A stretch of DNA of 64,000 bases from Achromobacter aegrifaciens (GTDB lineage: Bacteria; Pseudomonadota; Gammaproteobacteria; Burkholderiales; Burkholderiaceae_B), in NCBI RefSeq assembly GCF_902859735.1, contig NZ_CADIJY010000002.1, positions 620,001 to 684,000 of the forward strand, in the 5' to 3' direction. Positions 54,130 through 62,405 of this stretch are shown here, one piece after another; positions within the stretch are counted from its first letter, which is position 1, and every line of letters starts with the position of its first letter. The notes below the pieces were generated by a model. That model saw only the letters and a list, made by a program, of their open reading frames with translations, made no database searches and was not told the origin of the DNA. A program made the position numbers and the translations under genes.

Positions 54130-55619
54130 TCGTCCTCGATGCCCAACTCGCGCAGCTTGCGCGTGATGGTGTTGCGGCCAATGCCCAGGCGGCTGGCGGC
54201 CTCGACCCGGCGGCCGCGGCTGGCATCCAGCGCGCTTTGCAGCAGGATCTTCTCGAACTGGCGCGTGAGCGTGGCCATGACCGCCGGTTCGCCACGTTCC
54301 AGCCGGTACTGCGCGTCGCGCAGCAGGGAGTCCTGCCAGTTGCGTGGAGAGCCCGCTTCCATGGGCGCCGAGGTCGGAACCACGGTGCCCACGCCGGCCA
54401 TGGACACGGCCGGACGCAACGGCGCGGGACTCGGCTGCGGCTGGTGCTCCATGGCGCGGATTTCCGGCGGCAGGTCCGCCGGCTCGACCGTCTGGCCGGG
54501 CGCCATCACGGTCAGCCAATGGCAGAAGTTCTCCAGCTGGCGCACGTTGCCCGGAAAATCGAACTTGGACAGCACGGCAAGCGCCTCCGGCGTCAGGCGC
54601 TTGACCGGCACTCCCAGCGCACGGGCGCTGGCGGTCAGGAAGTGGCCGGCCAGCGCCGGAATGTCCTCCACCCGTTCGCGCAATGGCGGCAGGCGCAGAC
54701 GGATCACGTTCAGGCGGTGGAACAAGTCCTCGCGGAACAGGCCCTGCTCCACGCGCTGTTCCAGCGGTTGATGGGTGGCGGCGACGATGCGTACGTCGAC
54801 GCGCACCGGCTGCGCGCCGCCGACGCGGTAGAAGCTGCCTTCTGCCAGCACGCGCAACAGGCGCGTCTGCAACTCGATCGGCATGTCGCCGATTTCGTCC
54901 AGGAACAGCGTGCCGCCATGCGCTTCCTCGAAGCGGCCGCGACGCAGGTTGTTGGCGCCCGTGAACGCGCCACGTTCGTGGCCGAACAGCTCGGCCTCCA
55001 GCAGATCGCGCGGAATGGCCGCCGCGTTCAGCGCCACGAAGGGTCCGCCGGCGCGCACGCCATGGCCGTGCAAGGCGCGCGCCACGAGTTCCTTGCCGGT
55101 GCCGGATTCGCCGGTGATCAGCACGGTGACCTTGGACTGCGCCAGCCGGCCGATCGCGCGGAACACTTCCTGCATTGCGGTAGACGAGGACTGCGTCATC
55201 ATCCAGCGCTCGTTGTTCTGCGCCGATTCGCCCTGCCCTTCGGGACTTTCAGGCTCGGCGGATTCCTGCATGGCGCGCTGGATCAGCGCCACCGCCTCGT
55301 TCACGTCGAACGGCTTGGCCAGGTAATCGAACGCCCCGCCCTGAAAGGCGGAAACGGTGCTGTCCAGGTCGGCGAACGCGGTCATGACGATGACCGGCAG
55401 GCCGGGGTTGCGTTCCTTCAGCTGGCGCAGCAGCTCCAGGCCGTTGCCGCCTGGCATGCGGATGTCGGACACCAGCGCGGCGGGCGCTTCGTGCGACAGC
55501 GCTTCCAGCACGTCGGCCGATTGCGAAAAACTGCGGGTGGGCACACCGGCACGCGCCAGGGCTTTTTCCAGGACCCAGCGGATGGCCTGGTCATCATCGA
55601 CGATCCATACGGGTTTCAT
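54126..55619 (-). CDS. ntrC: Nitrogen regulation response regulator NtrC
   Basis: A 497-residue sigma-54 activator. The receiver has WIVDDDQAIRW and the phospho-aspartate in SDIRMPGG. The AAA+ domain (about residues 145-380) has Walker A GESGTGKE, the sigma-54 loop GAFTGA and Walker B FLDEIGDMP. The C-terminal Fis-type HTH (about 450-495) ends GIGRNTITRKLRELG. A linker of about 60 residues rich in proline lies before the HTH. It is paired with ntrB and near glnA, whose promoter carries its likely sites. Confidence 0.95.
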   Translation of the reverse strand: MKPVWIVDDDQAIRWVLEKALARAGVPTRSFSQSADVLEALSHEAPAALVSDIRMPGGNGLELLRQLKERNPGLPVIVMTAFADLDSTVSAFQGGAFDYLAKPFDVNEAVALIQRAMQESAEPESPEGQGESAQNNERWMMTQSSSTAMQEVFRAIGRLAQSKVTVLITGESGTGKELVARALHGHGVRAGGPFVALNAAAIPRDLLEAELFGHERGAFTGANNLRRGRFEEAHGGTLFLDEIGDMPIELQTRLLRVLAEGSFYRVGGAQPVRVDVRIVAATHQPLEQRVEQGLFREDLFHRLNVIRLRLPPLRERVEDIPALAGHFLTASARALGVPVKRLTPEALAVLSKFDFPGNVRQLENFCHWLTVMAPGQTVEPADLPPEIRAMEHQPQPSPAPLRPAVSMAGVGTVVPTSAPMEAGSPRNWQDSLLRDAQYRLERGEPAVMATLTRQFEKILLQSALDASRGRRVEAASRLGIGRNTITRKLRELGIEDE

Positions 55620-56683
55620 CAGTGTGCAGGCTCCATCGGTAGGACCAGGCGGAATTCGGTGCGGCCGGGCCGGGATTCAAATTCGATGATGCCGCCGTGC
55701 TGCTGCACGAAGTCCTGTGCCAGGCTCAAGCCCAGGCCGGTGCCTCCCGCCCGCGCCGTGACCAGCGGATGGAAGATGCGGTCGCGGATCTGATCCGGCA
55801 CGCCGGGACCGTTGTCAGTGATGGACAGCACCAGCGCCAGACGATGCTGGCGGTGGGCCAGCATCACCTGCCGCGCGACGCGCGTGCGCAGCGTGACCAC
55901 GCCGGGTTCGGTCTGCGGTCCCTGGGGCCGCGCCACCAGTTCCTGCGCGGCGTTGCGCGCCACATTCAGGACGGCCTGCATCAGACGGGCGGCATCGCCC
56001 TTCAGGTCCGGCACCGAGGCGTCGTAGTCGCGCAGCAGCGTGACGTCATTGCGGAATTCGGCCTGGATCAGCGCGCAGACGCGTTCGCAGATCTCATGGA
56101 TGTTCACCGGCCGCGCGTTCAGCGGCACACGTTGCGGGCCGCTCAGGCGGTCCACCAGCGCCTGCAGGCGGTCGGCTTCGGAAATGATGACCTGGGTGTA
56201 CTCGGCCAGTGCCGCGCTGGGCAGTTCGGCTTCGAGCAATTGCGCGGCGCCGCGCAGGCCGCCCAGGGGATTCTTGACTTCATGCGCCAGATTGCGCAGC
56301 AGTTCGCGGTGGGCTTCGATCTCGTCAACCAGGCGGTGGTTGCGGTCGGCCAGCACGCGCTGCTCGATCTCGCGGGTTTCTATCAGCACGGGCCAGCGCT
56401 GGCCCGTCAGTCCGACCGTCGTCACGGAAACTTCCACGGATTCCGCGGCGCGGCGCAACGAGGCCAGTTGCCTGACGTCGGCATAGCGCCCTGCGGCTGC
56501 GCGGTCGATGGAGGATTGGATGTTTTCCGGACTGTCGAACAGCGTGGCGGCGGATTGCCCGCCCAGTTGCTTGCGCGAGCGGCCGAACAGATCTTCAGCG
56601 GCCGCATTGGCGTATTCGATATGACCGCGCTCGTTGACCAGGAAAACGGACGTGGCTAGCAAATCGAGAGCTTCTACATTCAT
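55619..56683 (-). CDS. ntrB: Nitrogen regulation histidine kinase NtrB
   Basis: A 354-residue soluble kinase with an N-terminal PAS domain (about 5-110, VNERGHIEYANAAAEDLFG), the phosphoacceptor in RNLAHEVKNPLGGLRGAAQLL, and ATPase boxes (ITDNGPGVP, GTGLGLSLAQ). The stop overlaps the ntrC start by one base. It should phosphorylate NtrC when nitrogen is limiting and respond to PII protein, none of which is encoded in the window. Confidence 0.95.
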   Translation of the reverse strand: MNVEALDLLATSVFLVNERGHIEYANAAAEDLFGRSRKQLGGQSAATLFDSPENIQSSIDRAAAGRYADVRQLASLRRAAESVEVSVTTVGLTGQRWPVLIETREIEQRVLADRNHRLVDEIEAHRELLRNLAHEVKNPLGGLRGAAQLLEAELPSAALAEYTQVIISEADRLQALVDRLSGPQRVPLNARPVNIHEICERVCALIQAEFRNDVTLLRDYDASVPDLKGDAARLMQAVLNVARNAAQELVARPQGPQTEPGVVTLRTRVARQVMLAHRQHRLALVLSITDNGPGVPDQIRDRIFHPLVTARAGGTGLGLSLAQDFVQQHGGIIEFESRPGRTEFRLVLPMEPAH

Positions 56684-56745
56684 TTTCTACATACCCGAAT
56701 GTGAGGGGACGGCGGAACGCGACGGCCGCGCCGGAAGCCGGCGCC

Positions 56746-56776
56746 CTGTCCACCAGGCGTAAGGCCTGGCGGACAG
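56746..56776 (-). terminator. Hairpin between glnA and ntrB
   Basis: CTGTCCACCAGGC (56746-56758) pairs with GCCTGGCGGACAG (56764-56776), 12 of 13 positions, with a GTAAG loop. It lies 91 bp past the glnA stop. No U-tract follows on the minus strand; it probably lowers read-through from glnA into ntrBC. Confidence 0.55.
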
Positions 56777-56866
56777 CACGTCGAACCGCGATCTGGCGGT
56801 GCGCGTGCTGCCGGCCCTGGTTTCTGCCTGCATCATCGCGCCACCTCCAGCTACTGCCTCAGGACA

Positions 56867-58279
56867 TTAGAGGCTGTAGTACATGTCGAACTCGACCGGG
56901 TGCGGCGTCATGCGCAGACGGTTCACATCGGCCATCTTCAGGTCGATGTAGGCCGTGAGCATGTCGTTGCTGAACACGCCGCCGCGGGTCAGGAACTCGC
57001 GGTCGTTGTCCAGCGCTTCCAGAGCCTGTTCCAGCGAGGCGCAGACCGTCGGGATCTTGGCGTCTTCTTCCGGCGGCAGGTCGTACAGGTTCTTGTCGGC
57101 GGGATCGCCGGGGTGAATCTTGTTCTGCACGCCGTCCAGGCCGGCCATCATCAGGGCCGAGAAAGCCAGGTACGGGTTGGCCAGGGGGTCCGGGAAGCGC
57201 GCTTCGACGCGGCGGCCCTTCGGGTTGCCGACGTACGGAATACGGATCGAGGCCGAACGGTTGCGGGCCGAGTAAGCCAGCTTCACGGGCGCTTCGTAGT
57301 GCGGAACCAGGCGCTTGTACGAGTTGGTACCGGGGTTGGTGATGGCGTTCAGCGCGCGGGCGTGCTTGATGATGCCGCCGATGTAGTACAGCGCGAATTC
57401 CGACAGGCCGGCGTAGCCGTTGCCCGCGAACAGGTTCTGGCCGTCCTTCCAGATGGACTGGTGGACGTGCATGCCGGAGCCGTTGTCGCCGACGATGGGC
57501 TTGGGCATGAACGTGGCGGTCTTGCCGTAGGCGTGGGCCACGTTGTGGATCACGTACTTGACGATCTGCGTCCAGTCGGCGCGCTGCACCAGCGTGCTGA
57601 ACTTGGTGCCGATTTCGAGCTGGCCGGCGCCGGCCACTTCATGGTGGTGCACTTCGACCGGCACGCCCATCTGTTCCATCAGCAGGCACATTTCCGAACG
57701 CATGTCCTGGAACGAGTCGACCGGGGGCACGGGGAAGTAGCCGCCCTTGACGGTGGGACGGTGGCCGGTGTTGCCGCCTTCGAATTCCAGGCCCGAGGAC
57801 CAGGGGGCTTCTTCGGACTTGATCTTGACGAACGTGCCGGACATGTCGCTGTTCCAGGTCACGCCGTCGAAGACGAAGAATTCGGGTTCCGGACCAAAGT
57901 AGGCGGTGTCGCCCAGGCCGGAGGACTTGAGGTAGGCTTCGGCGCGCTTGGCCAGCGAGCGCGGGTCGCGGTCGTAGCCCTTCAGGTCGGAAGGTTCGAC
58001 CACGTCGCACGACAGGATCATGGTCGGCTCTTCGCGGAACGGATCCAGGTTGGCGGTGGACAGGTCGGGGATGAGCAGCATGTCGGAGGCTTCGATGCCC
58101 TTCCAGCCCGGGATCGACGAACCGTCGAAGGCCTGCCCGCTTTCCAGCTTGTCTTCGTCGATCTGGCTGATCGGCACCGAAATGTGGTGCTCACGGCCAA
58201 TCGTATCGGTAAAGCGGAAATCCACGAATTTGACTTCGTTGTCGGCGATCTGTTTCAGGACATCTTTCGGGCTTGCCAT
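56867..58279 (-). CDS. glnA: Glutamine synthetase type I
   Basis: A 470-residue GSI-beta enzyme. The latch/metal region is [17 protein letters not shown] near the N-terminus, then PEPEFFVFD, the metal histidine in [14 protein letters not shown], and [12 protein letters not shown]. The adenylylation tyrosine is in [10 protein letters not shown] near residue 398, so activity should be tuned by adenylylation. It makes glutamine from glutamate, ammonia and ATP. A near-perfect sigma-54 promoter and two NtrC sites lie upstream. Confidence 0.97.
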   Translation of the reverse strand: MASPKDVLKQIADNEVKFVDFRFTDTIGREHHISVPISQIDEDKLESGQAFDGSSIPGWKGIEASDMLLIPDLSTANLDPFREEPTMILSCDVVEPSDLKGYDRDPRSLAKRAEAYLKSSGLGDTAYFGPEPEFFVFDGVTWNSDMSGTFVKIKSEEAPWSSGLEFEGGNTGHRPTVKGGYFPVPPVDSFQDMRSEMCLLMEQMGVPVEVHHHEVAGAGQLEIGTKFSTLVQRADWTQIVKYVIHNVAHAYGKTATFMPKPIVGDNGSGMHVHQSIWKDGQNLFAGNGYAGLSEFALYYIGGIIKHARALNAITNPGTNSYKRLVPHYEAPVKLAYSARNRSASIRIPYVGNPKGRRVEARFPDPLANPYLAFSALMMAGLDGVQNKIHPGDPADKNLYDLPPEEDAKIPTVCASLEQALEALDNDREFLTRGGVFSNDMLTAYIDLKMADVNRLRMTPHPVEFDMYYSL

Positions 58280-58339
58280 GTCATCTCCATTAGATAAAAA
58301 GGTCGAGGGCTTTGCCCGTCGACTGGCATAAAAGAGGGA

Positions 58340-58355
58340 AGCAATAAGCGTGCCA
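58340..58355 (-). promoter_or_regulatory. Sigma-54 promoter of glnA
   Basis: On the minus strand TGGCACG-CTTA-TTGCT matches the -24/-12 consensus (TGGCACG-N4-TTGCW) at every position. The glnA start is 61 bp downstream, leaving an untranslated leader of roughly 50 nt. Confidence 0.9.
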
Positions 58356-58408
58356 GGTTTCCTCTCCGGGATTCCCCGGGGAAATCGGCTCGATCATGGG
58401 AAAATGTA

Positions 58409-58423
58409 GCACCATCATGGTGC
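58409..58423. promoter_or_regulatory. NtrC binding site 1 upstream of glnA
   Basis: GCACCAT-C-ATGGTGC is a perfect palindrome matching the NtrC consensus (GCACC-N5-GGTGC). It is centred about 70 bp upstream of the -12 element. Confidence 0.8.
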
Positions 58424-58440
58424 AAATAGTGGAGCATGAT

Positions 58441-58457
58441 TGCCCCACTATGGTGCA
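58441..58457. promoter_or_regulatory. NtrC binding site 2 upstream of glnA
   Basis: TGCCCCACTATGGTGCA keeps a perfect ATGGTGCA half-site and a degenerate left half. Its centre is 33 bp (about three helical turns) from site 1, suited to cooperative binding. Confidence 0.65.
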
Positions 58458-58463
58458 TGAACG

Positions 58464-59684
58464 CTACAGGAACATTTCCTGCAGGTCGTTGAGGAATCTC
58501 CAGCCCAATGGAGTCGCCCGCAGCCGGGTCGGATCGGCGTCCAACAGCCCGCGCTTGGAGGCCGCCTCCAATTGGTGCGCAATGGCGGCCAGCGACAGGC
58601 CGGTACGCTCGTTGAACGCGGTGGCGGCTACGCCCTCCTTCAGGCGCAGGGCGTTCAGCATGAACTCGAACGGCAGTTCGTCCGGCCCGACCTGGCGGCT
58701 TTCGGCGATGTGGCTGCCGTCGCGGGCCATGGCGGCCTGCATCCACGAGTCGGGCCCGCGCAGCCGCGCTTCGCGCACGATGCGGTCATGGAAGGACAGC
58801 TTGCCGTGCGCCCCCGGGCCCAGGCCCAGGTAATCGCCAAATTCCCAGTAATTCAGATTGTGCCGGCAGCGCGCGCCGGGCTTCGCGTAGGCGGAAACCT
58901 CATAGCGGGCAAGGCCGGCCGCCGCCAGCTCGGCCTCCACCGCGTCCTGCATGGCGGCGCTGGTGTCGTCGTCGGGCAGGTCCTGGGGGGGGAACTTGGC
59001 GAAGACGGTATTGGGCTCCATCGTCAGGTGATAGAGCGACAGGTGCTCGGTGCCAAAAGCCACGGCCTGCCGCAGATCGGCCACACAGGCCTCCAGGGTC
59101 TGGCCGGGCAAGGCGAACATCATGTCCAGGTTGACGCGCGAGACCGCACGCTGCGCCATCTCGATCGCCGCCCTCGCCTGCGCGCTGTCATGGATGCGGC
59201 CCAGCTTCTTCAGCTGCGCATCGTCGAAACTCTGGATCCCCAGCGAAAACCGCGTTACGCCGCTGGCGGCATAGTCGCGGAAACGCCCGGCCTCGGCCGT
59301 GCCGGGATTGGCTTCCATGGTGATTTCGGCGTCGGGCCACAGGTTCAGACAGGCGCGCAGCATCGCCAGCAGTTCGTCCAGTCCTTCGGACGACAGCAGG
59401 CTGGGCGTGCCTCCGCCGATGAAGACGGATACCACCTGCCGCCCCCAGATCGAAGGCAGCGCCTGCTCCAGATCGCTGCGCAGGGCATCCAGATAGGCGC
59501 GTTCCGGGATTTCGCCCGGCGCCGCGTGGGAATTGAAGTCGCAATAAGGACATTTGCGCACGCACCACGGCACGTGCACATAGACGGACAGCGGCGGCAG
59601 GCTGGTCAGCGTGGCGCCGGCCGGCAGCTTCAGGCGCGACGGTTGCGCGCCCATGTCGTTGCGGATGGGAATGATGATGGACAT
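58464..59684 (-). CDS. hemW: Haem chaperone HemW (radical SAM, CPO-like)
   Basis: A 406-residue radical SAM protein. The iron-sulphur cysteines are in CVRKCPYCDF (CxxxCxxC), followed by FIGGGTPSLLS and EANPGT. The HemN C-terminal domain (about 310-400) includes FMLNALRLKEGV. HemW proteins of this length are haem chaperones rather than coproporphyrinogen oxidases. The N-terminus has an unusual ~30-residue extension (MSIIIPIRNDMGAQ) before the radical SAM core. It lies downstream of rdgB on the same strand. Confidence 0.92.
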   Translation of the reverse strand: MSIIIPIRNDMGAQPSRLKLPAGATLTSLPPLSVYVHVPWCVRKCPYCDFNSHAAPGEIPERAYLDALRSDLEQALPSIWGRQVVSVFIGGGTPSLLSSEGLDELLAMLRACLNLWPDAEITMEANPGTAEAGRFRDYAASGVTRFSLGIQSFDDAQLKKLGRIHDSAQARAAIEMAQRAVSRVNLDMMFALPGQTLEACVADLRQAVAFGTEHLSLYHLTMEPNTVFAKFPPQDLPDDDTSAAMQDAVEAELAAAGLARYEVSAYAKPGARCRHNLNYWEFGDYLGLGPGAHGKLSFHDRIVREARLRGPDSWMQAAMARDGSHIAESRQVGPDELPFEFMLNALRLKEGVAATAFNERTGLSLAAIAHQLEAASKRGLLDADPTRLRATPLGWRFLNDLQEMFL

Positions 59685-59700
59685 GCGTAATTCCTGAACC

Positions 59701-59718
59701 GGGCGCCGCGCGGCGCCC
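59701..59718. repeat. 18-bp perfect GC palindrome between rdgB and hemW
   Basis: GGGCGCCGCGCGGCGCCC fills the 37-bp gap between the rdgB stop and the hemW start. As RNA it is a short strong hairpin that could affect hemW read-through or translation initiation. Confidence 0.45.
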
Positions 59719-59721
59719 TAG

Positions 59722-60345
59722 TCAAGCCTGGCTCAGCTTGCTCAACAGTTCGCGCAGGGCGCGGGCGCGATGGCTCAGCCGGTTCTTTTCCTCGGGCTCC
59801 AGGGCGGCGGCGGTCAGGGCCTGGTCGGGCAGGTAGAAATGCGGATCGTAGCCAAAGCCGTTGGCGCCTTCGGGCTGGTCGATGATCTCGCCATGCCACA
59901 GGCCTTCGCCTATCAGCGGCCGCGGATCGTTCTCGGAACGCACCAGCGCCAGCACCGCCACGTACCAGGCGCTGCGGTCGGCCACGCCGGCCAGATTGCG
60001 CACCAGCAGTTCGTTATTGGCCTGATCGGATTTTTCGCCGCCCAGCATCTTGGCATAGCGCGCCGAATACACGCCAGGCGCGCCATCCAGCGCCGCGACG
60101 CACAGGCCGGAATCGTCGGCCAGGGCCGGCAGTCCCGTCAGGCGGCTGGCATGGCGGGCCTTGGCCAGCGCGTTCTCGACGAACGTCACGTGCGGCTCTT
60201 CGGCCTCGGGCACGCCCAGTTCGCCCTGGGGCACAAGCTCGATGCCCAGGGGCGCGAACAGCGCGGAAAACTCGCGCAGCTTGCCGGCATTGTTGGAGGC
60301 GAGCACCACGCGGCGCAGGGAATCGGGAATCTTGGGAGCAGTCAT
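59722..60345 (-). CDS. rdgB: dITP/XTP pyrophosphatase (RdgB/HAM1)
   Basis: A 207-residue house-cleaning nucleotide pyrophosphatase. VVLASNNAGKLREF is the substrate-binding N-terminus; VTFVENALAKARHAS and LPALADDSGLCVAAL carry the metal-binding acids; GEIIDQPEGANGFGYDPHFY completes the active site. It removes dITP and XTP from the nucleotide pool. The rdgB-hemW order is common in beta-proteobacteria. Confidence 0.95.
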   Translation of the reverse strand: MTAPKIPDSLRRVVLASNNAGKLREFSALFAPLGIELVPQGELGVPEAEEPHVTFVENALAKARHASRLTGLPALADDSGLCVAALDGAPGVYSARYAKMLGGEKSDQANNELLVRNLAGVADRSAWYVAVLALVRSENDPRPLIGEGLWHGEIIDQPEGANGFGYDPHFYLPDQALTAAALEPEEKNRLSHRARALRELLSKLSQA

Positions 60346-60432
60346 GGGGCAAATTGTATAGGGCGCGGGCCCTATCCGCCGCCTGCGGGCGGCATGCCCC
60401 CGCGAGGCGAAAGGATATACCTTGCGCCAGGG

Positions 60433-60460
60433 TTGACAGTGATACTGACCCTAATTGAAT
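60433..60460 (+). promoter_or_regulatory. Candidate sigma-70 promoter of the EAL-CBS-GGDEF gene
   Basis: TTGACA (60433-60438), a 16-bp spacer and TTGAAT (60455-60460, 4 of 6 -10 matches) lie about 90 bp before the coding start. The 206-bp gap also has the small inverted repeat GTTG-T-CAAC near 60501. Promoter assignment is tentative. Confidence 0.4.
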
Positions 60461-60551
60461 ATGGCGCGCCTGCCATCGACGAAACAACGCGGACATATTT
60501 TGTTGTCAACATGATCAAACTTGTCACTGATAGTATCTGAACGCACCGGCG

Positions 60552-62405
60552 ATGGACCCCATTCACGCTTTGCCCAGGCCGGTAGCGGCCCGCGCACCCT
60601 CATCCCCCCTGGACAGCGCGTCAGCGCACGTGAGCCTGGCTGGCATCCTGCGGGAACGGCTGCTGCGCCCACGCTTCCAGCCCGTGGTCGATCTTTCGCA
60701 CAGCCGCATCTACGGCCATGAAAGCCTGATCCGCGGCCCCGCCGACACCGCCCTGCACTTTCCCGACGCCTTGTTCGCCGAGGCCCGCCGCCAGGGCCTG
60801 CATCCGCAGCTGGAGCTGGCGAGCTTCCGCGCCGGCGCACAGGGCTTTCACCAGCATGACGCCTCCGGCATGCTGTTCCTGAATCTGTCCGGTTCGGCGC
60901 TGCTGCACTACTGGACCCTGTGGGGCGAGGAAATGCCCGAGCGCCTGCTCAAGAATTGTTCGCTCGCGCCTTCCAGCATCATCGTCGAACTCACCGAGCA
61001 GGATCCGCTGTCCGAGCACATGGCCGAGCTGTCCAGCGCATTTGCCTGCCTGCGGGCGCATGGCATGCGTGTCGCGCTGGACGACTACGGCGTGGGCAAC
61101 TCCAATCTGCAGCTCTGGGCCGAGATGCAGCCGGACCTGGTCAAGATCGACCGCTATTTCTTCGACGGCATCGGCCAGGACGAGCGCAAGCAGAACATGG
61201 TGCGCGCCATCCTCAAAGTGGCGCAGCACCTGGGCACCACCATCGTTGCCGAAGGCATCGAGACCGCCGAGGACCTGGCCGTGGTGCGCGAGCTGGACAT
61301 CCGCTACGCGCAAGGCTGGCTGCTGGGCCGGCCGGAGGAAATGCTGCTGACCGAGCTGGCGCCGCCGCTGCGCGATTCGCTGCGCCAACGCGCGCCGGCC
61401 GCAACGCCCGCCCGCGGCGTCGGCGGCACGGCGGCCAGCCTGCGCGTCGAAGCGCCGGCGGTACGGCTGACCGGACACACCAATGACGACGTGCACCGGC
61501 TGTTCATCGAACACAAGGAAATGCACGCGGTGGCGGTGATCGACGACGACAACCGGCCGGTCGGCATCATCAACCGGCGCGATTTCTCGGAACATTACGC
61601 CCAGCGCTACACGCGCGAGCTGTTCGGGCGGGACGCCTGCTCCACCTTCATGAATGCCGAACCGGTGCTGGTGGACCTGAACGTATCCATCGACCAGTTG
61701 AGCCACGTGCTGATCTCGGAAGACCAGCGCTATCTGATGGACGGCCTGATCATCACGCGCGAAGGCCGCTACGACGGCCTGGCCACCGGCGAAACCTTGG
61801 TGCGCTCGGTCACCGAGATGCGCATCGAGGCGGCGCGCTACGCCAATCCGCTGACCTCGCTGCCTGGCAACATCCCCATCAGCCGCCACATCGCCACGCT
61901 GCTCGAAGACGCCGACGACTTCACCATCTGCTATGGCGACCTGAACAACTTCAAGCCCTTCAACGACGTCTATGGCTATTGGCGCGGCGACGACATGATC
62001 ATGTTGACCGCCGAAGTCATCAAGCGCCACTGCGATCCGCAGCGCGACTTCGTCGGCCATGTGGGCGGCGATGACTTCGTGGTGCTGTTGCGCAGCCCCG
62101 ACTGGATGGCGCGCGCCCAGCGCATCATCGCGGAATTCAACGACCGCGCCATGGACCTGTATGACGACGAGGGCCGCCGCAACGGCGGGATCGAGGCCGA
62201 GGACCGCTACGGCGTGCCGCGCTTCTTTCCCTTCGTGACGCTGGGCGTGGGCGCCCTCACCGTCACGCCATCACTATGCGAGCGCATCCGCCCTGAGGAC
62301 ATCGCGTCGGCCGCCGCTCACGTCAAGCACAAGGTCAAGCACGGGAACCTGTCGCTGGTGGCCGAGCGCTACACCGGCGGCATCCTGCCGCAGCTGGATA
62401 GCTGA
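60552..62405 (+). CDS. EAL-CBS-GGDEF cyclic-di-GMP protein
   Basis: A 617-residue cytoplasmic protein with no membrane helix. The EAL domain comes first (about 35-270) and keeps the catalytic set: E in YGHESLIRGP, N in LFLNLSG, E in VELTEQ, DD in ALDDYGVGN, K in LVKIDRYF, E in VAEGIET and Q in YAQGWLLGRP. A CBS pair follows (about 300-415, HAVAVIDDDNRPVGIINRRDF). The GGDEF domain (about 425-600) has GGDDF but no RxxD inhibitory site. It is probably a phosphodiesterase gated by nucleotide binding at CBS and GGDEF. This order is the reverse of most GGDEF-EAL proteins. Confidence 0.9.
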   Translation: MDPIHALPRPVAARAPSSPLDSASAHVSLAGILRERLLRPRFQPVVDLSHSRIYGHESLIRGPADTALHFPDALFAEARRQGLHPQLELASFRAGAQGFHQHDASGMLFLNLSGSALLHYWTLWGEEMPERLLKNCSLAPSSIIVELTEQDPLSEHMAELSSAFACLRAHGMRVALDDYGVGNSNLQLWAEMQPDLVKIDRYFFDGIGQDERKQNMVRAILKVAQHLGTTIVAEGIETAEDLAVVRELDIRYAQGWLLGRPEEMLLTELAPPLRDSLRQRAPAATPARGVGGTAASLRVEAPAVRLTGHTNDDVHRLFIEHKEMHAVAVIDDDNRPVGIINRRDFSEHYAQRYTRELFGRDACSTFMNAEPVLVDLNVSIDQLSHVLISEDQRYLMDGLIITREGRYDGLATGETLVRSVTEMRIEAARYANPLTSLPGNIPISRHIATLLEDADDFTICYGDLNNFKPFNDVYGYWRGDDMIMLTAEVIKRHCDPQRDFVGHVGGDDFVVLLRSPDWMARAQRIIAEFNDRAMDLYDDEGRRNGGIEAEDRYGVPRFFPFVTLGVGALTVTPSLCERIRPEDIASAAAHVKHKVKHGNLSLVAERYTGGILPQLDS

